Assembly: GCA_964516815.1 (NCBI GenBank)
Contig: CAZEXK010000002.1
Coordinates: 42,185 to 106,184, forward strand
Length of the DNA: 64,000 nt
Origin: CAIJNA01 sp964516815
GTDB taxonomy: Bacteria; Campylobacterota; Campylobacteria; Campylobacterales; Arcobacteraceae
Reading direction: 5' to 3'
The translations under genes were made by a program, and so were the position numbers. The notes beneath the pieces are model-generated. The model ran no database searches and was not told the origin of the DNA. It was given only the letters and a program-made list of their open reading frames with translations. Below, one piece after another: positions 27,347-36,129 of this stretch (the stretch's first letter is position 1; each line of letters starts with the position of its first letter).

Positions 27347-28609
27347 ATGAATGATAAACAAAAAATATTTTTCAAAACGTTTGGATGCAGAACTAATGTA
27401 TTTGATACACAAGTTATGATGGCAAATTTAAAAGATTTTGATATTGTATTTGATGAAAAAGACGCAAATATAGTTTTGATTAATTCTTGTACGGTTACAA
27501 ATGGGGCTGATTATAGTGCAAGATCGTACATAAATACAATAAATAAGCTAGAAAATAAGCCAAGAGTAGTATTTACTGGATGTGGTGTATGGACAAAAGG
27601 AGAGAATCTTTTTGAGGATAAAAAAATACATTCTTTATTTGGACATAGTGAAAAAGAAAAAATAAATCAATTACTTAAAAATGAAGAAAGATTTTTTGAG
27701 GCTGGTGATTTAGAACATATAGACGATACAATAATATCACAAATGATAGGTAAAAGTAGAGCTTTTATCAAAATACAAGAGGGTTGTGACTTTAGATGTT
27801 CATATTGTATAATACCATTTGTAAGAGGAAATGCAAGAGCTTATGATGAACAAAAGATATTGGAACAAATCACACTTCTCGCATCAAACGGCTTTGGCGA
27901 GTTTATCTTAACAGGAACTAATATAGGTTCATATGGTAAAAATAAAGATTCAAAAAAAGATGGTTTAGCAATATTGCTAAAAAAAATATCTCAAATAAGA
28001 GGTGTTAGAAGAATAAGAATGGGAAGTGTAGAACCTATACAAATTACAGATGAATTTAAAGAACTTTTAGATGAACCTTGGATGTCTAGGCATATGCACA
28101 TAGCATTGCAGCATACAACAAAAGAGATGTTAAATATAATGAATAGAAGAAATAAACTAAAAAGTGATTTAGAACTTTTTGAATTTATATCTTCAAAAGG
28201 TTATGCTTTAGGAACAGACTTTATAGTAGGGCATCCTGGAGAAACACCTGAAATATGGGATAAAGCAATACAAAATATACAAAAATTTCCAGTAACGCAT
28301 GTACATGCATTTACATATTCTAAAAGAGAAGGAACACCTAGTGCTACTATGAAAGGTCAAGTAAATGGAAATATTGCAAAACAAAGACTATTACAATTAA
28401 ATGAAATAGTTAATAAGAAAAATTTACAATTTAGAAAAGAACAAACAAACTTAGATGTATTAATTGAACAGAAAAAAAATGATGTTTATGTAGGGTATGA
28501 TCAGTTTTTTAATCAAATAGAAATTAAAAGTGATGAAGATCTAATTGGTGATTGGATTAGAATAGAAAATTATAAAGTTAATGATATAATAAACATAGCA
28601 CAAATATAA
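27347..28609 (+). CDS. mtaB: tRNA N6-threonylcarbamoyladenosine methylthiotransferase
   Basis: Radical SAM enzyme that makes ms2t6A at position 37 of tRNAs. N-terminal UPF0004 domain with cluster cysteines in TFGCRTN, NSCTVTNGA and FTGCGVW; radical SAM core with CDFRCSYCIIPFVRG; FILTGTNIGSYG and GTDFIVGHPGET; and a C-terminal TRAM-like domain. The 420 residues are typical. The FtsH-like gene follows after 10 bp. Confidence 0.93.
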   Translation: MNDKQKIFFKTFGCRTNVFDTQVMMANLKDFDIVFDEKDANIVLINSCTVTNGADYSARSYINTINKLENKPRVVFTGCGVWTKGENLFEDKKIHSLFGHSEKEKINQLLKNEERFFEAGDLEHIDDTIISQMIGKSRAFIKIQEGCDFRCSYCIIPFVRGNARAYDEQKILEQITLLASNGFGEFILTGTNIGSYGKNKDSKKDGLAILLKKISQIRGVRRIRMGSVEPIQITDEFKELLDEPWMSRHMHIALQHTTKEMLNIMNRRNKLKSDLELFEFISSKGYALGTDFIVGHPGETPEIWDKAIQNIQKFPVTHVHAFTYSKREGTPSATMKGQVNGNIAKQRLLQLNEIVNKKNLQFRKEQTNLDVLIEQKKNDVYVGYDQFFNQIEIKSDEDLIGDWIRIENYKVNDIINIAQI

Positions 28610-28619
28610 AAGGTTAAAA

Positions 28620-30166
28620 ATGTTTAATAATTTGAATGAACAAGATACCCAAAAAAATTTAAAACTAATGCTTCTTAGTGCATCTGTTTTAATTGCATTG
28701 TTTATATATACACTTATTAAAAGTGATTCTGCAATGGAAGGTGGCACATACTATTTTGGTATAGGTTTTTTAATTTTATTGATGGTTTTGGCATTTTATT
28801 TGCAAAAATATAAAAGTAAAATTAGAGATATGATACCCGCTAATAAATATCAAGATAATTTTCAAAATACACTTAATAAATCAAAAGAGATGTTAAATAA
28901 TNNNNNNNNNNNNNNNNNNNNNNNNNNNNNNNNNNNNNNNNNNNNNNNNNNNNNNNNNNNNNNNNNNNNNNNNNNNNNNNNNNNNNNNNNNNNNNNNNNN
29001 NAAATAATATAGAAGCTAGTATTTCAAATGTAACATTTGATGATGTTGCAGGAATATCTTCTGTTAAAGAAGAATTAGAAGAAGTGGTTGATTTTTTAAA
29101 TAATCCACTAAAATATAAAAAATACAATGTAACTTTACCTAAAGGTGTTTTACTAATTGGTCCTCCTGGTGTTGGAAAAACATTAATAGCAAAAGCAGTT
29201 GCTGGAGAAGCTAATGTTCCATTTTTTTATCAAAGTGGTGCTAGTTTTGTTCATATATATGTTGGAATGGGTGCAAAAAGAGTAAAAGAGCTTTTTTTAA
29301 AAGCCAAATCGCAAGCACCATCTATTGTGTTTATTGATGAAATTGATGCAATAGGTAAAAGTAGAGGATTAGGAAGTAATGATGAAAGAGAATCAACGCT
29401 AAATGAACTTTTGACACAAATGGATGGATTTGATGGTAACAGTGGTGTTATGGTAATTGCAGCTACAAATAAAGTTGAAGTCCTAGATGAGGCACTTTTG
29501 AGATCTGGTAGATTTGATAGAAGAGTTTTTTTGAAATTACCGTCATTGAGCGATAGAAAAAAAATAATAAGCCTGTATGCAAAAAATAAAGGTATTTCTA
29601 TAAATATAGATGAATTAGCATTAAATACAAGTGGATTTAACAGTGCATCATTGTCAACTCTTATAAATGAAGCTTTGTTAAATATGATAAAAAGAAATTC
29701 TAAAAAAATAAATGAAAATGATATACAAATAGCAAAACAAAAAGTTCAATTTGGAAAACAACAATTTAGTATATTATGTCATGAAGAAAAAGATGTTTTA
29801 GCAACATATCAAGCTAGTAAAGCATTTATAACTCAACAAAAAGTTTCTTTGTTTGATGAGGGTATTATAGATGATGACTGTACTTATCCATCAAAATCAA
29901 AATTATTAAAAAAAATAAAGTTTCATTTATCAGGTAAAGTAGGTGTTGATATTATAAAAAAAGAACCACATGTAGTATTTCAATCAGAAATTGATATTGC
30001 GTATAATATTGCAACAGATATGCAAATAAAGTATAAAATGATAATTAACTCAGATGAAACTTTAGCTGAAATATCGCGTGAGTTAGAAAATGAAATTAGA
30101 AAAAACTTACAAGAAATATTAAAATTAAAACAAATATTAATAAAAGAAGAAGTTATTGTATTTTAA
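28620..30166 (+). CDS. FtsH-like membrane AAA ATPase with degenerate protease motif (interrupted by assembly gap)
   Basis: N-terminal part: two membrane helices (about residues 19-37 and 47-63) and a cytoplasmic start. After the 100-N gap an AAA domain follows with LLIGPPGVGKTLIAKAVAGE (Walker A), SIVFIDEIDAIGKSRG (Walker B), LTQMDGFDG, VIAATNK and RSGRFDRR (arginine fingers), so ATP hydrolysis should work. The pore loop reads FVHIYVGMG. The C-terminal zinc protease half is related to FtsH (DMQIKYKM) but the HEAGH motif reads HEEKD and the third ligand Asp reads Glu (FQSEID). It should be an unfoldase or scaffold, not a protease. The frames on both sides of the N run differ, as expected for a gap of unknown length. 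bioV overlaps its 3' end by 11 bp. Confidence 0.88.
28902..29001. other. Assembly gap (100 N) inside the FtsH-like gene
   Basis: Exactly 100 N, the usual placeholder for a scaffold join of unknown length. For one continuous reading frame the true length must leave remainder 2 on division by 3. FtsH proteins usually have a short linker here, and the flanking sequence already reaches NVTFDDVAG, the AAA domain entry, so little sequence is likely missing. Confidence 0.95.
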
Positions 30167-30671
30167 TGGGTTTTGCCTTATAAATGAAGATGAGCTTTTT
30201 AATGAGTTTATAGTAAAAAATGACTATAGTGTTAGTGGATTTTCATATGGAGCTATTAATGCACTTGAATATACTTTAAATATGATAAAAAACAACAAAA
30301 GAGTTGATTTGTTGCAATTATTTTCACCTTCTTATTTTTGTACACAAAGTACAAAATACAAAAGAATGCAACTTATTCATTTTAATATAGATACACAAAC
30401 ATATATAAATAACTTTATAAACAATGTAAGCTATCCTAGTAAACTAGAAATGAATAAATATTTATGTAAGGGCACTTATACTCAATTAGAAACTTTATTG
30501 TATTATGAATGGAATAAAGAAGATTTAGAATTATTAGTAAAAAATAATGTAAAAATAGAAGTATATTTAGGACAAAAAGATAAAATAATTGATACAAAAA
30601 AAAGTAAAGATTTTTTTATAAACTTTGCAGAAATATACTTTTTTAACAATTGCGGACATATGCTTAAGTAA
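30156..30671 (+). CDS. bioV: BioV-type pimeloyl-ACP methyl ester esterase
   Basis: A 171-residue alpha/beta hydrolase. It starts TTG (YFNGFCLINEDELF) overlapping the FtsH-like stop by 11 bp. The nucleophile elbow is SGFSYGAINALEY with the Ser in GFSYG, LQLFSPSYF follows, and the C-terminal part has VYLGQKDKIIDTKKS (acid region) and NNCGHMLK (catalytic His). BioV, described in Helicobacter, frees pimeloyl-ACP for biotin synthesis in place of BioH. No other bio gene is in the window. The match is to my memory of the Helicobacter protein. Confidence 0.75.
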   Translation: MYFNGFCLINEDELFNEFIVKNDYSVSGFSYGAINALEYTLNMIKNNKRVDLLQLFSPSYFCTQSTKYKRMQLIHFNIDTQTYINNFINNVSYPSKLEMNKYLCKGTYTQLETLLYYEWNKEDLELLVKNNVKIEVYLGQKDKIIDTKKSKDFFINFAEIYFFNNCGHMLK

Positions 30672-30700
30672 TAACCTTTCAATTAAGTATTATTAAAACT

Positions 30701-30710
30701 TAGATATAAT
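30701..30710 (+). promoter_or_regulatory. -10 promoter for guaA
   Basis: TAGATATAAT, with TATAAT at 30705-30710, lies 32 bp before the guaA ATG. The same TAGATATAAT is found before the 6S-like RNA at 34164. Confidence 0.5.
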
Positions 30711-30742
30711 ATCGACATTATAACAAGCAAGGATTTATATAC

Positions 30743-32281
30743 ATGAGGCATGTACCAATTTTAGTTTTAGATTTTGGAAGTCAATACACACAATTAATTT
30801 CTAAAAGATTAAGAAATCAAGGTATTTATTCTGAAATAGTTCCATATAATGAAAATATAGAAGATATAAAAGCAAGAACACCTAAGGGAATTATTTTAAG
30901 TGGTGGACCAGCTTCAATTTATTCTAATGATGCATATAAAGTTGATAAAATTATATTCGATTTAGGATTACCAATTTTAGGAATTTGCTATGGAATGCAA
31001 ATTATTGCTCATTATTTAGGTGGTAGTGTTGTACAAGCTGAACATCAAGAATATGGCAAAGCAAAGTTAAGTATAAAAAATGAAAAAAGCAAAATATTTG
31101 ATAATATAAGTGATAATGAAATAGTATGGATGAGTCATGGTGATAAAGTTGATACTTTACCTAAAGGTTTTAACGTAATTGCTACAAGTGAAAACTCACC
31201 ATATGCAGCAATTGCAAATGAATCAAAAAATATATATGCTTTTCAATTTCATCCTGAAGTTACACATAGTGTACCAGGAGATAAACTTCTCAAAAACTTT
31301 GCTAAATATATATGTAAATGTGAAAGTACATGGAATATGGGAAATTTTGCTAATGAACAAATCAAAAAGATACAAAATCAAGTTAAAGATTCTAAAGTAT
31401 TATGTGGAGTCAGTGGTGGGGTTGATAGTTCTGTTGTAGCAACTTTATTATCAAATGCTATTGGCGATAAATTAGTTCCAGTTTTTGTTGATAATGGTTT
31501 ATTGCGAGCAAATGAAGTCCAAGATGTACAAAATATGTTTAAACAAAGAAATATACCTCTTATTACTATTAATGCTAGTGAAGAGTTTTTAACAAAGTTA
31601 AAAGGTATTAGTGATCCTGAAACAAAGCGAAAAATAATAGGTGAAACTTTCATTGAAATATTTGATATAGAAGCAAAAAAACACGATGGTATTAAGTTTT
31701 TGGCACAAGGTACATTATATACAGATGTTATTGAATCTGTATCGGTTAAAGGTCCATCAAAAACTATAAAATCGCATCATAATGTTGGAGGCTTACCAGA
31801 TTGGATGGCATTTGAACTTATTGAACCTTTAAGAGAAATTTTTAAAGATGAGGTAAGAGTTTTAGGTCTTGAACTAGGTTTGCCTGCAAATATGATAAAC
31901 AGACACCCTTTTCCAGGTCCAGGACTTGCAATTAGAATTATGGGTGATGTAAATAAAGAAGATTTGGAGATTTTAAGAAAAGCTGATACAATTATGTTGG
32001 ATGTATTAAAATCAACCGGATGGTATGATAAAACATGGCAAGCTTTTACAGTTTTACTTAATGTAAAATCTGTAGGAGTTATGGGAGATAATAGAACATA
32101 CGATAATACTGCTTGTGTACGAATAGTAAACGCAGTAGATGGTATGACAGCTACATTCGCACATATTCCTCATGATATTCTTGAACAAATAAGTAGAAGA
32201 ATTATAAATGAGGTTGAGGGTATAAATAGAGTGGTGTATGATATATCATCTAAACCACCTGCAACTATAGAATGGGAATAA
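30743..32281 (+). CDS. guaA: GMP synthase (glutamine-hydrolysing)
   Basis: Converts XMP to GMP with glutamine as nitrogen donor. The 512 residues split into a class I amidotransferase domain (GICYGMQIIAHYLGG with the nucleophile Cys, FQFHPEVTHS with the His-Glu) and an ATP pyrophosphatase domain (GVSGGVDSSVVATLL P-loop), ending in the dimerisation domain RRIINEVEGINRVVYDISSKPPATIEWE (shown here as EGINRVVYDIS and PPATIEWE). Stand-alone gene. Confidence 0.97.
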   Translation: MRHVPILVLDFGSQYTQLISKRLRNQGIYSEIVPYNENIEDIKARTPKGIILSGGPASIYSNDAYKVDKIIFDLGLPILGICYGMQIIAHYLGGSVVQAEHQEYGKAKLSIKNEKSKIFDNISDNEIVWMSHGDKVDTLPKGFNVIATSENSPYAAIANESKNIYAFQFHPEVTHSVPGDKLLKNFAKYICKCESTWNMGNFANEQIKKIQNQVKDSKVLCGVSGGVDSSVVATLLSNAIGDKLVPVFVDNGLLRANEVQDVQNMFKQRNIPLITINASEEFLTKLKGISDPETKRKIIGETFIEIFDIEAKKHDGIKFLAQGTLYTDVIESVSVKGPSKTIKSHHNVGGLPDWMAFELIEPLREIFKDEVRVLGLELGLPANMINRHPFPGPGLAIRIMGDVNKEDLEILRKADTIMLDVLKSTGWYDKTWQAFTVLLNVKSVGVMGDNRTYDNTACVRIVNAVDGMTATFAHIPHDILEQISRRIINEVEGINRVVYDISSKPPATIEWE

Positions 32282-32312
32282 TATAATTCCTATTTTTAAT
32301 ATTTGACTTTTG

Positions 32313-32334
32313 TGAATAAAATATGCTTTATTCA
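32313..32334 (+). terminator. Stem-loop after guaA
   Basis: TGAATAAA, six-base loop, TTTATTCA gives a perfect 8 bp stem 31 bp after the guaA stop. The run of T after it is weak, so termination is likely but not certain. Weak A/U pairing lowers the strength. Confidence 0.4.
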
Positions 32335-32375
32335 TAGAATTGAATTATTACAAATGTAAAAAAGAATAAGATATT

Positions 32376-33515
32376 ATGAAACAAAACAACAATGCTTTAA
32401 AAATGAGCAGTGATATTAAAAATTTAGATGTTACTAGTTTAAAAGACAATTTATTACACTATTCATATAACACAAGACACTTACTATCCTTGATTGAAAA
32501 AAACATTGATAGAGAAGATCCTCACTTTATAAGTTCATACAATGGATTTAGAGGTGAACTTTTTGAAAATGTAACTTATGAATTGTTATTACAATACTCA
32601 ATCAAACATGAAGATATTACATCTTTCATTTTAAAAGGGCCACATCAGAATTTAAGAGATAAAGACAATGCTAAATTTGGTCTAATAATGGATAGAAAAC
32701 AGCAAATAGTATACAAAGCAGGTTATAAAGATGTAAGTGAATACGATGCTATGTTTTTTACCAAAGATAGTATTTATTTTGTAGAATGTACTATAGTTGT
32801 TTCAACTATGGGATTAAGAAAAAGATTGAGAAAAAAACATGCTCTTTTATCTTTGCTTTTTCCAAATTTAAAAATAAAAGCACTTGTAATATTAAGTAAT
32901 GGAGCAACGGGTTTACATAAATTTCCAGACTTTACAACTGTGTGGGTTACAAATACACTTGATCCTTCAATTATATTAGATAAGTTATCAAAAGGTAATG
33001 CTTATAAAAAAGATAAAATTGTTAAATATAAAAGTGAAAAATTAATTGAAGCACATTCAATAAAAGTAGATCACTTTAAGTATTTTGATACTCTTGGGTG
33101 GATATTTAAAAAAGCACTATTTAAAGATACAAAAATGATAAATGAAAAGTTTATTAGATCACATAAGGTAAATAGGTATATTGAAATATTTTCTAAAGTT
33201 TATGTAGGCTTTGTTTCTTTTGAAACATTAGAAAAACTCACAGGAAAACTTGATATTCAAACAAAAAATAATGTGCATGTTACCATTGATAAAAAAGATG
33301 ATGGTAGTTTTTATGTAGTATTTTATACGAGAGTTTCAAAAAAAAGACTAACAAAAATAGAAATCTTAGATTCTGGCATTAAATTAAGTGATAAAGATTC
33401 AAAAGGTTTTACAGTAGCTGAGACAAAATTTATTGATTATATTATAAAACCTTTTAATGAAATAAATTTGAAACAAATTCAAATTATACAAAAAAGAGTT
33501 TTGAGCTGGAAGTAA
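32376..33515 (+). CDS. Unknown protein, possible PD-(D/E)XK-like nuclease fold
   Basis: A 379-residue soluble protein. Near residues 60-70 SSYNGFRGELFENVTYELL has the GxxFE start helix typical of restriction-endonuclease-like folds. EYDAMFFTKDSIYFVECTI (about 123-141) has the spacing of the D...ExK core, but the ExK lysine is Thr (ECT), and a basic helix GLRKRLRKKHALL follows. A catalytic role is therefore uncertain. The C-terminal half shows charged beta/alpha segments with no motif. The next gene hemD begins at the base after its stop, so they are probably cotranscribed. No phage or restriction partner lies nearby. Confidence 0.5.
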   Translation: MKQNNNALKMSSDIKNLDVTSLKDNLLHYSYNTRHLLSLIEKNIDREDPHFISSYNGFRGELFENVTYELLLQYSIKHEDITSFILKGPHQNLRDKDNAKFGLIMDRKQQIVYKAGYKDVSEYDAMFFTKDSIYFVECTIVVSTMGLRKRLRKKHALLSLLFPNLKIKALVILSNGATGLHKFPDFTTVWVTNTLDPSIILDKLSKGNAYKKDKIVKYKSEKLIEAHSIKVDHFKYFDTLGWIFKKALFKDTKMINEKFIRSHKVNRYIEIFSKVYVGFVSFETLEKLTGKLDIQTKNNVHVTIDKKDDGSFYVVFYTRVSKKRLTKIEILDSGIKLSDKDSKGFTVAETKFIDYIIKPFNEINLKQIQIIQKRVLSWK

Positions 33516-34166
33516 ATGAATAAAAATATTTATGTTTTAAGTAATGGAAATAAAAAATATAAAGATATTGAATATTTAAATATTTTTAATACAAATTATA
33601 TTTCAAATAAATTTGATTTTTCAACCTATGATGCATTAATTTTTACTTCTAAAAATGCTGTATTGTCATTGTGCCATCATCAAACAAACTTTAAAAATAT
33701 TGAGTCTTATGCAATTTCTTATAAAACTGCTAAAATAATGCAAGATAATGATATAAACCTTGTATATACTTCATCTTCAAACAATGCTAATGATTTTGCA
33801 CATGAGATAAAAAATAAAATAAAAAATAAAAAAGTCTTATATGTAAGAGCCCAAAAAGTACTTTCTGATATAGTAAATATATTAAGTGCAAATAATATAA
33901 TTTGTGATGAGTTTATTGCATATGAAACTATATGTAATGATTATACTAAATCAAGGTGTCCTAGTAAAAATTCGATTATAATATTTTCTTCGCCATCATG
34001 CGTAAAATGTTTTATAAAAAATTTTGAATTATTAGATACTTATATAATTATAGCAATTGGACAAACGACAGCAAATGCATTACCCTTACATTTAAAATAC
34101 TATATATCTAATGAAACTTCTATTGATTCTTGTATAGAACTTGCAAAAACTTTTAATGAAATTTAG
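33516..34166 (+). CDS. hemD: Uroporphyrinogen-III synthase
   Basis: Closes and isomerises hydroxymethylbilane to uroporphyrinogen III in heme synthesis. The 216-residue product has the two alternating alpha/beta domains of the family; visible signatures include DALIFTSKNAV, KVLYVRAQKVLSDIV and the IFSSPSCVKCF plus AIGQTTANAL loop. Sequence conservation in this family is low, so the call rests on this pattern and length. The 6S-like RNA promoter overlaps its stop codon. Confidence 0.8.
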   Translation: MNKNIYVLSNGNKKYKDIEYLNIFNTNYISNKFDFSTYDALIFTSKNAVLSLCHHQTNFKNIESYAISYKTAKIMQDNDINLVYTSSSNNANDFAHEIKNKIKNKKVLYVRAQKVLSDIVNILSANNIICDEFIAYETICNDYTKSRCPSKNSIIIFSSPSCVKCFIKNFELLDTYIIIAIGQTTANALPLHLKYYISNETSIDSCIELAKTFNEI

Positions 34167-34179
34167 ATATAATAATAAT

Positions 34180-34347
34180 ATCTAAGTAGTTCGTGATGCG
34201 TAAATAAATCGGGTCCGATAATGTATATATTTGAAGAATGTAAAAATATGGTGTGCAACGCTCTTTTAAGAGATGTTCCTAAAATATTTTTCTTTTTCAT
34301 AAATTTGGCTTAACTGGGCCACCTCATTACTTAACGGCTACTTGGTA
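34180..34347 (+). ncRNA. ssrS: Probable 6S RNA
   Basis: A 235 bp gene-free spacer between hemD and purD holds a long rod-like RNA. TATAAT at 34168-34173 sets a start near 34180. The ends pair: CUAAGUAGUU (34182-34191) with GGCUACUUGG (34336-34345), then GUGAUG (34193-34198) with CAUUAC (34325-34330). GGUCC (34212-34216) pairs with GGGCC (34316-34320), leaving an internal bulge. Inside, an A/U-rich arm (AAAAAUAU with AUAUUUUU) leads to CUCUUUUAAGAG, and GAGAUGUUCC follows. About 168 nt, a closed terminal stem, an internal bubble and a position just upstream of purD match 6S RNA, which I recall at this place in other Campylobacterota. It would bind RNA polymerase in stationary phase. Confidence 0.7.
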
Positions 34348-34400
34348 TTTATTATAAATAAAACAAATTGATAATAGTTTTATATTACACAAGGAAATCA

Positions 34401-35672
34401 ATGAACATTTTAATTTTAGGCTCAGGTGGAAGAGAATATTCAATTGGTTTAGCAATTTCAAAAGAAGAAATATCACATAATATTACATTTTGTCCTGGTA
34501 ATGGTGCTACTCACAATATTGGTAGTAATATTGATATACAAGATTATAACGAATTAGCAAATTGGGCAAAAACAAACAATATTGATTTAACAATTGTTGG
34601 TCCTGAAGCTCCTTTAGTTGATGGAATTGTTGATATATTTAAGAAAAAAAATTTAATAATATTTGGTCCGAGTGCTGCTGCTGCAAAACTTGAAGGTTCA
34701 AAAGTATATATGAAAAATATACTTAAAAAATATGATATACCAACAGCATCATTTATTCAAACAAAAAATATAAATGATGCAAATGATTTTATTGATAAAA
34801 TGAATAAAACTCCAATTGTAATAAAAGCTGATGGACTATGCGGAGGTAAAGGCGTTATTATTGCTTCAAGTAAAGAAGAAGCTAAAATATCTGTTTTAGA
34901 AATGCTAAGCGGTCAAAGTTTTGGTGATGCTGGGAAAGAAATAATAATTGAAGAATATTTGGATGGATATGAATTATCAATTTTTGCAATATGTGATGGT
35001 GATAGCTATGTGGTTCTACCAGCTGCACAAGATCATAAAAGAATTGGGAATGGAGATACAGGTCCAAATACTGGAGGTATGGGAGCATATGCGCCAACAC
35101 CTTTGGTAAATGATGAAATATATAAAAAAGTTGAACAACGTGTAATTAAACCAACATTAGATGGCATGAAAAAAGAAGGTGCTAATTTTGAAGGTGTTTT
35201 ATTTATTGGGGTTATGGTTGTACAAAATGAACCAATTATATTAGAATATAATGTTAGATTCGGGGACCCTGAGTGTGAAATATTAATGCCTTTAATGAAA
35301 TCAAGCGTTAGTGAACTTTTTTATAAAGCATCAACTAAAAATTTGCATAATTATAATTTACAAATGAAAAATGAATTTGCTGTTGCTGTTGTAATGGCAA
35401 GTCAAAACTATCCATATAGTTCAAGTACTCCAGCTGAAATTGTTGTTGATGAAATACATGATGAGGAACTTATTTGTAATTCTCATATTTCTTATGCAGG
35501 AGTAAGTTTAAATAATGGAATACTTCTAGCAACGGGTGGTAGAGTACTTTTGTGTGTAGGAATTGCTGATGATCTAAGTACTGCTAGAAATAGAGCCTAT
35601 GCATTATGTGGACAAATTCATTTTGCTGGAAAAAAATTAAGAACAGATATTGCTTATCAAGCATTACAATAA
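34401..35672 (+). CDS. purD: Phosphoribosylamine-glycine ligase
   Basis: ATP-grasp enzyme of purine synthesis that joins glycine to phosphoribosylamine. The ATG at 34401 with AAGGAA five bases upstream gives MNILILGSGGRE, the proper family start; the open frame before it belongs to the 6S region. Signatures: VGPEAPLVDGIVD, IIVIKADGLCGGKGVI (in part), HKRIGNGDTGPNTGGMGAY and YNVRFGDPECEILMP. 423 residues. An RDD protein follows 10 bp after the stop. Confidence 0.96.
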   Translation: MNILILGSGGREYSIGLAISKEEISHNITFCPGNGATHNIGSNIDIQDYNELANWAKTNNIDLTIVGPEAPLVDGIVDIFKKKNLIIFGPSAAAAKLEGSKVYMKNILKKYDIPTASFIQTKNINDANDFIDKMNKTPIVIKADGLCGGKGVIIASSKEEAKISVLEMLSGQSFGDAGKEIIIEEYLDGYELSIFAICDGDSYVVLPAAQDHKRIGNGDTGPNTGGMGAYAPTPLVNDEIYKKVEQRVIKPTLDGMKKEGANFEGVLFIGVMVVQNEPIILEYNVRFGDPECEILMPLMKSSVSELFYKASTKNLHNYNLQMKNEFAVAVVMASQNYPYSSSTPAEIVVDEIHDEELICNSHISYAGVSLNNGILLATGGRVLLCVGIADDLSTARNRAYALCGQIHFAGKKLRTDIAYQALQ

Positions 35673-35682
35673 AAGGAAAGAT

Positions 35683-36129
35683 GTGGATACTTATGAAAAT
35701 ATAAATGTGGATAATTTAGAACTAGCAGGTCATAAAAAGAGACTTATTTCATTTATTATTGATGATTTATTAATTGCTTTTATTACTCTATTTATATTAT
35801 GGACACCAATAAATAATGTTAATGGAAATTTTGCAGAAATTTTAGTGGTTATGAATAGTGCATTTTATCTCATAATGTTAATAAAAGTTGTATATCAATC
35901 ATTTTTTGTTTGGTATTATGGTGCTACACTTGGAAAGTTAGCTGTAAAGATTAGAGTAATTGATTTTAATCATTTTGGTAAAGTAACATTATTTCAGTCA
36001 TTTTTAAGAGCAGTAGTTAGATTGTTAAGTGAATTTGTTTTTTATATTGGATTTCTTCTTTCTTATTATACTCAATCAAAACAAACACTTCATGATAAAA
36101 TATCAAAAACCTTGGTTGTAAATGTATAA
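35683..36129 (+). CDS. RDD-family membrane protein
   Basis: A 148-residue protein with GTG start at 35683 (AAAGGAA upstream); an in-frame TTG further up lies inside purD and is less likely. LAGHKKRLISFIIDDLLIA is the R-D-D signature segment, followed by three hydrophobic helices and a conserved WYYGATLGKLAVKIRVID with a C-terminal helix that ends TLHDKISKTLV. The function of RDD proteins is mostly unknown; some exchange Na+/H+. The stop overlaps the lptD start by 8 bp. Confidence 0.88.
   Translation: MDTYENINVDNLELAGHKKRLISFIIDDLLIAFITLFILWTPINNVNGNFAEILVVMNSAFYLIMLIKVVYQSFFVWYYGATLGKLAVKIRVIDFNHFGKVTLFQSFLRAVVRLLSEFVFYIGFLLSYYTQSKQTLHDKISKTLVVNV

Noticed and set aside
28902..29001. Considered as a true frameshift splitting the FtsH-like gene
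   Set aside because: The frame change coincides with a 100-N placeholder of unknown true length, so it carries no information.
32376..33515. Considered as a restriction endonuclease
   Set aside because: No methyltransferase partner, the ExK lysine is missing, and the gene is coupled to hemD.
34166..34400. Considered as a tRNA, riboswitch for purD or part of the purD coding frame
   Set aside because: No cloverleaf or purine-aptamer core; a strong own promoter and a closed rod structure fit a free RNA better, and purD starts properly at 34401.
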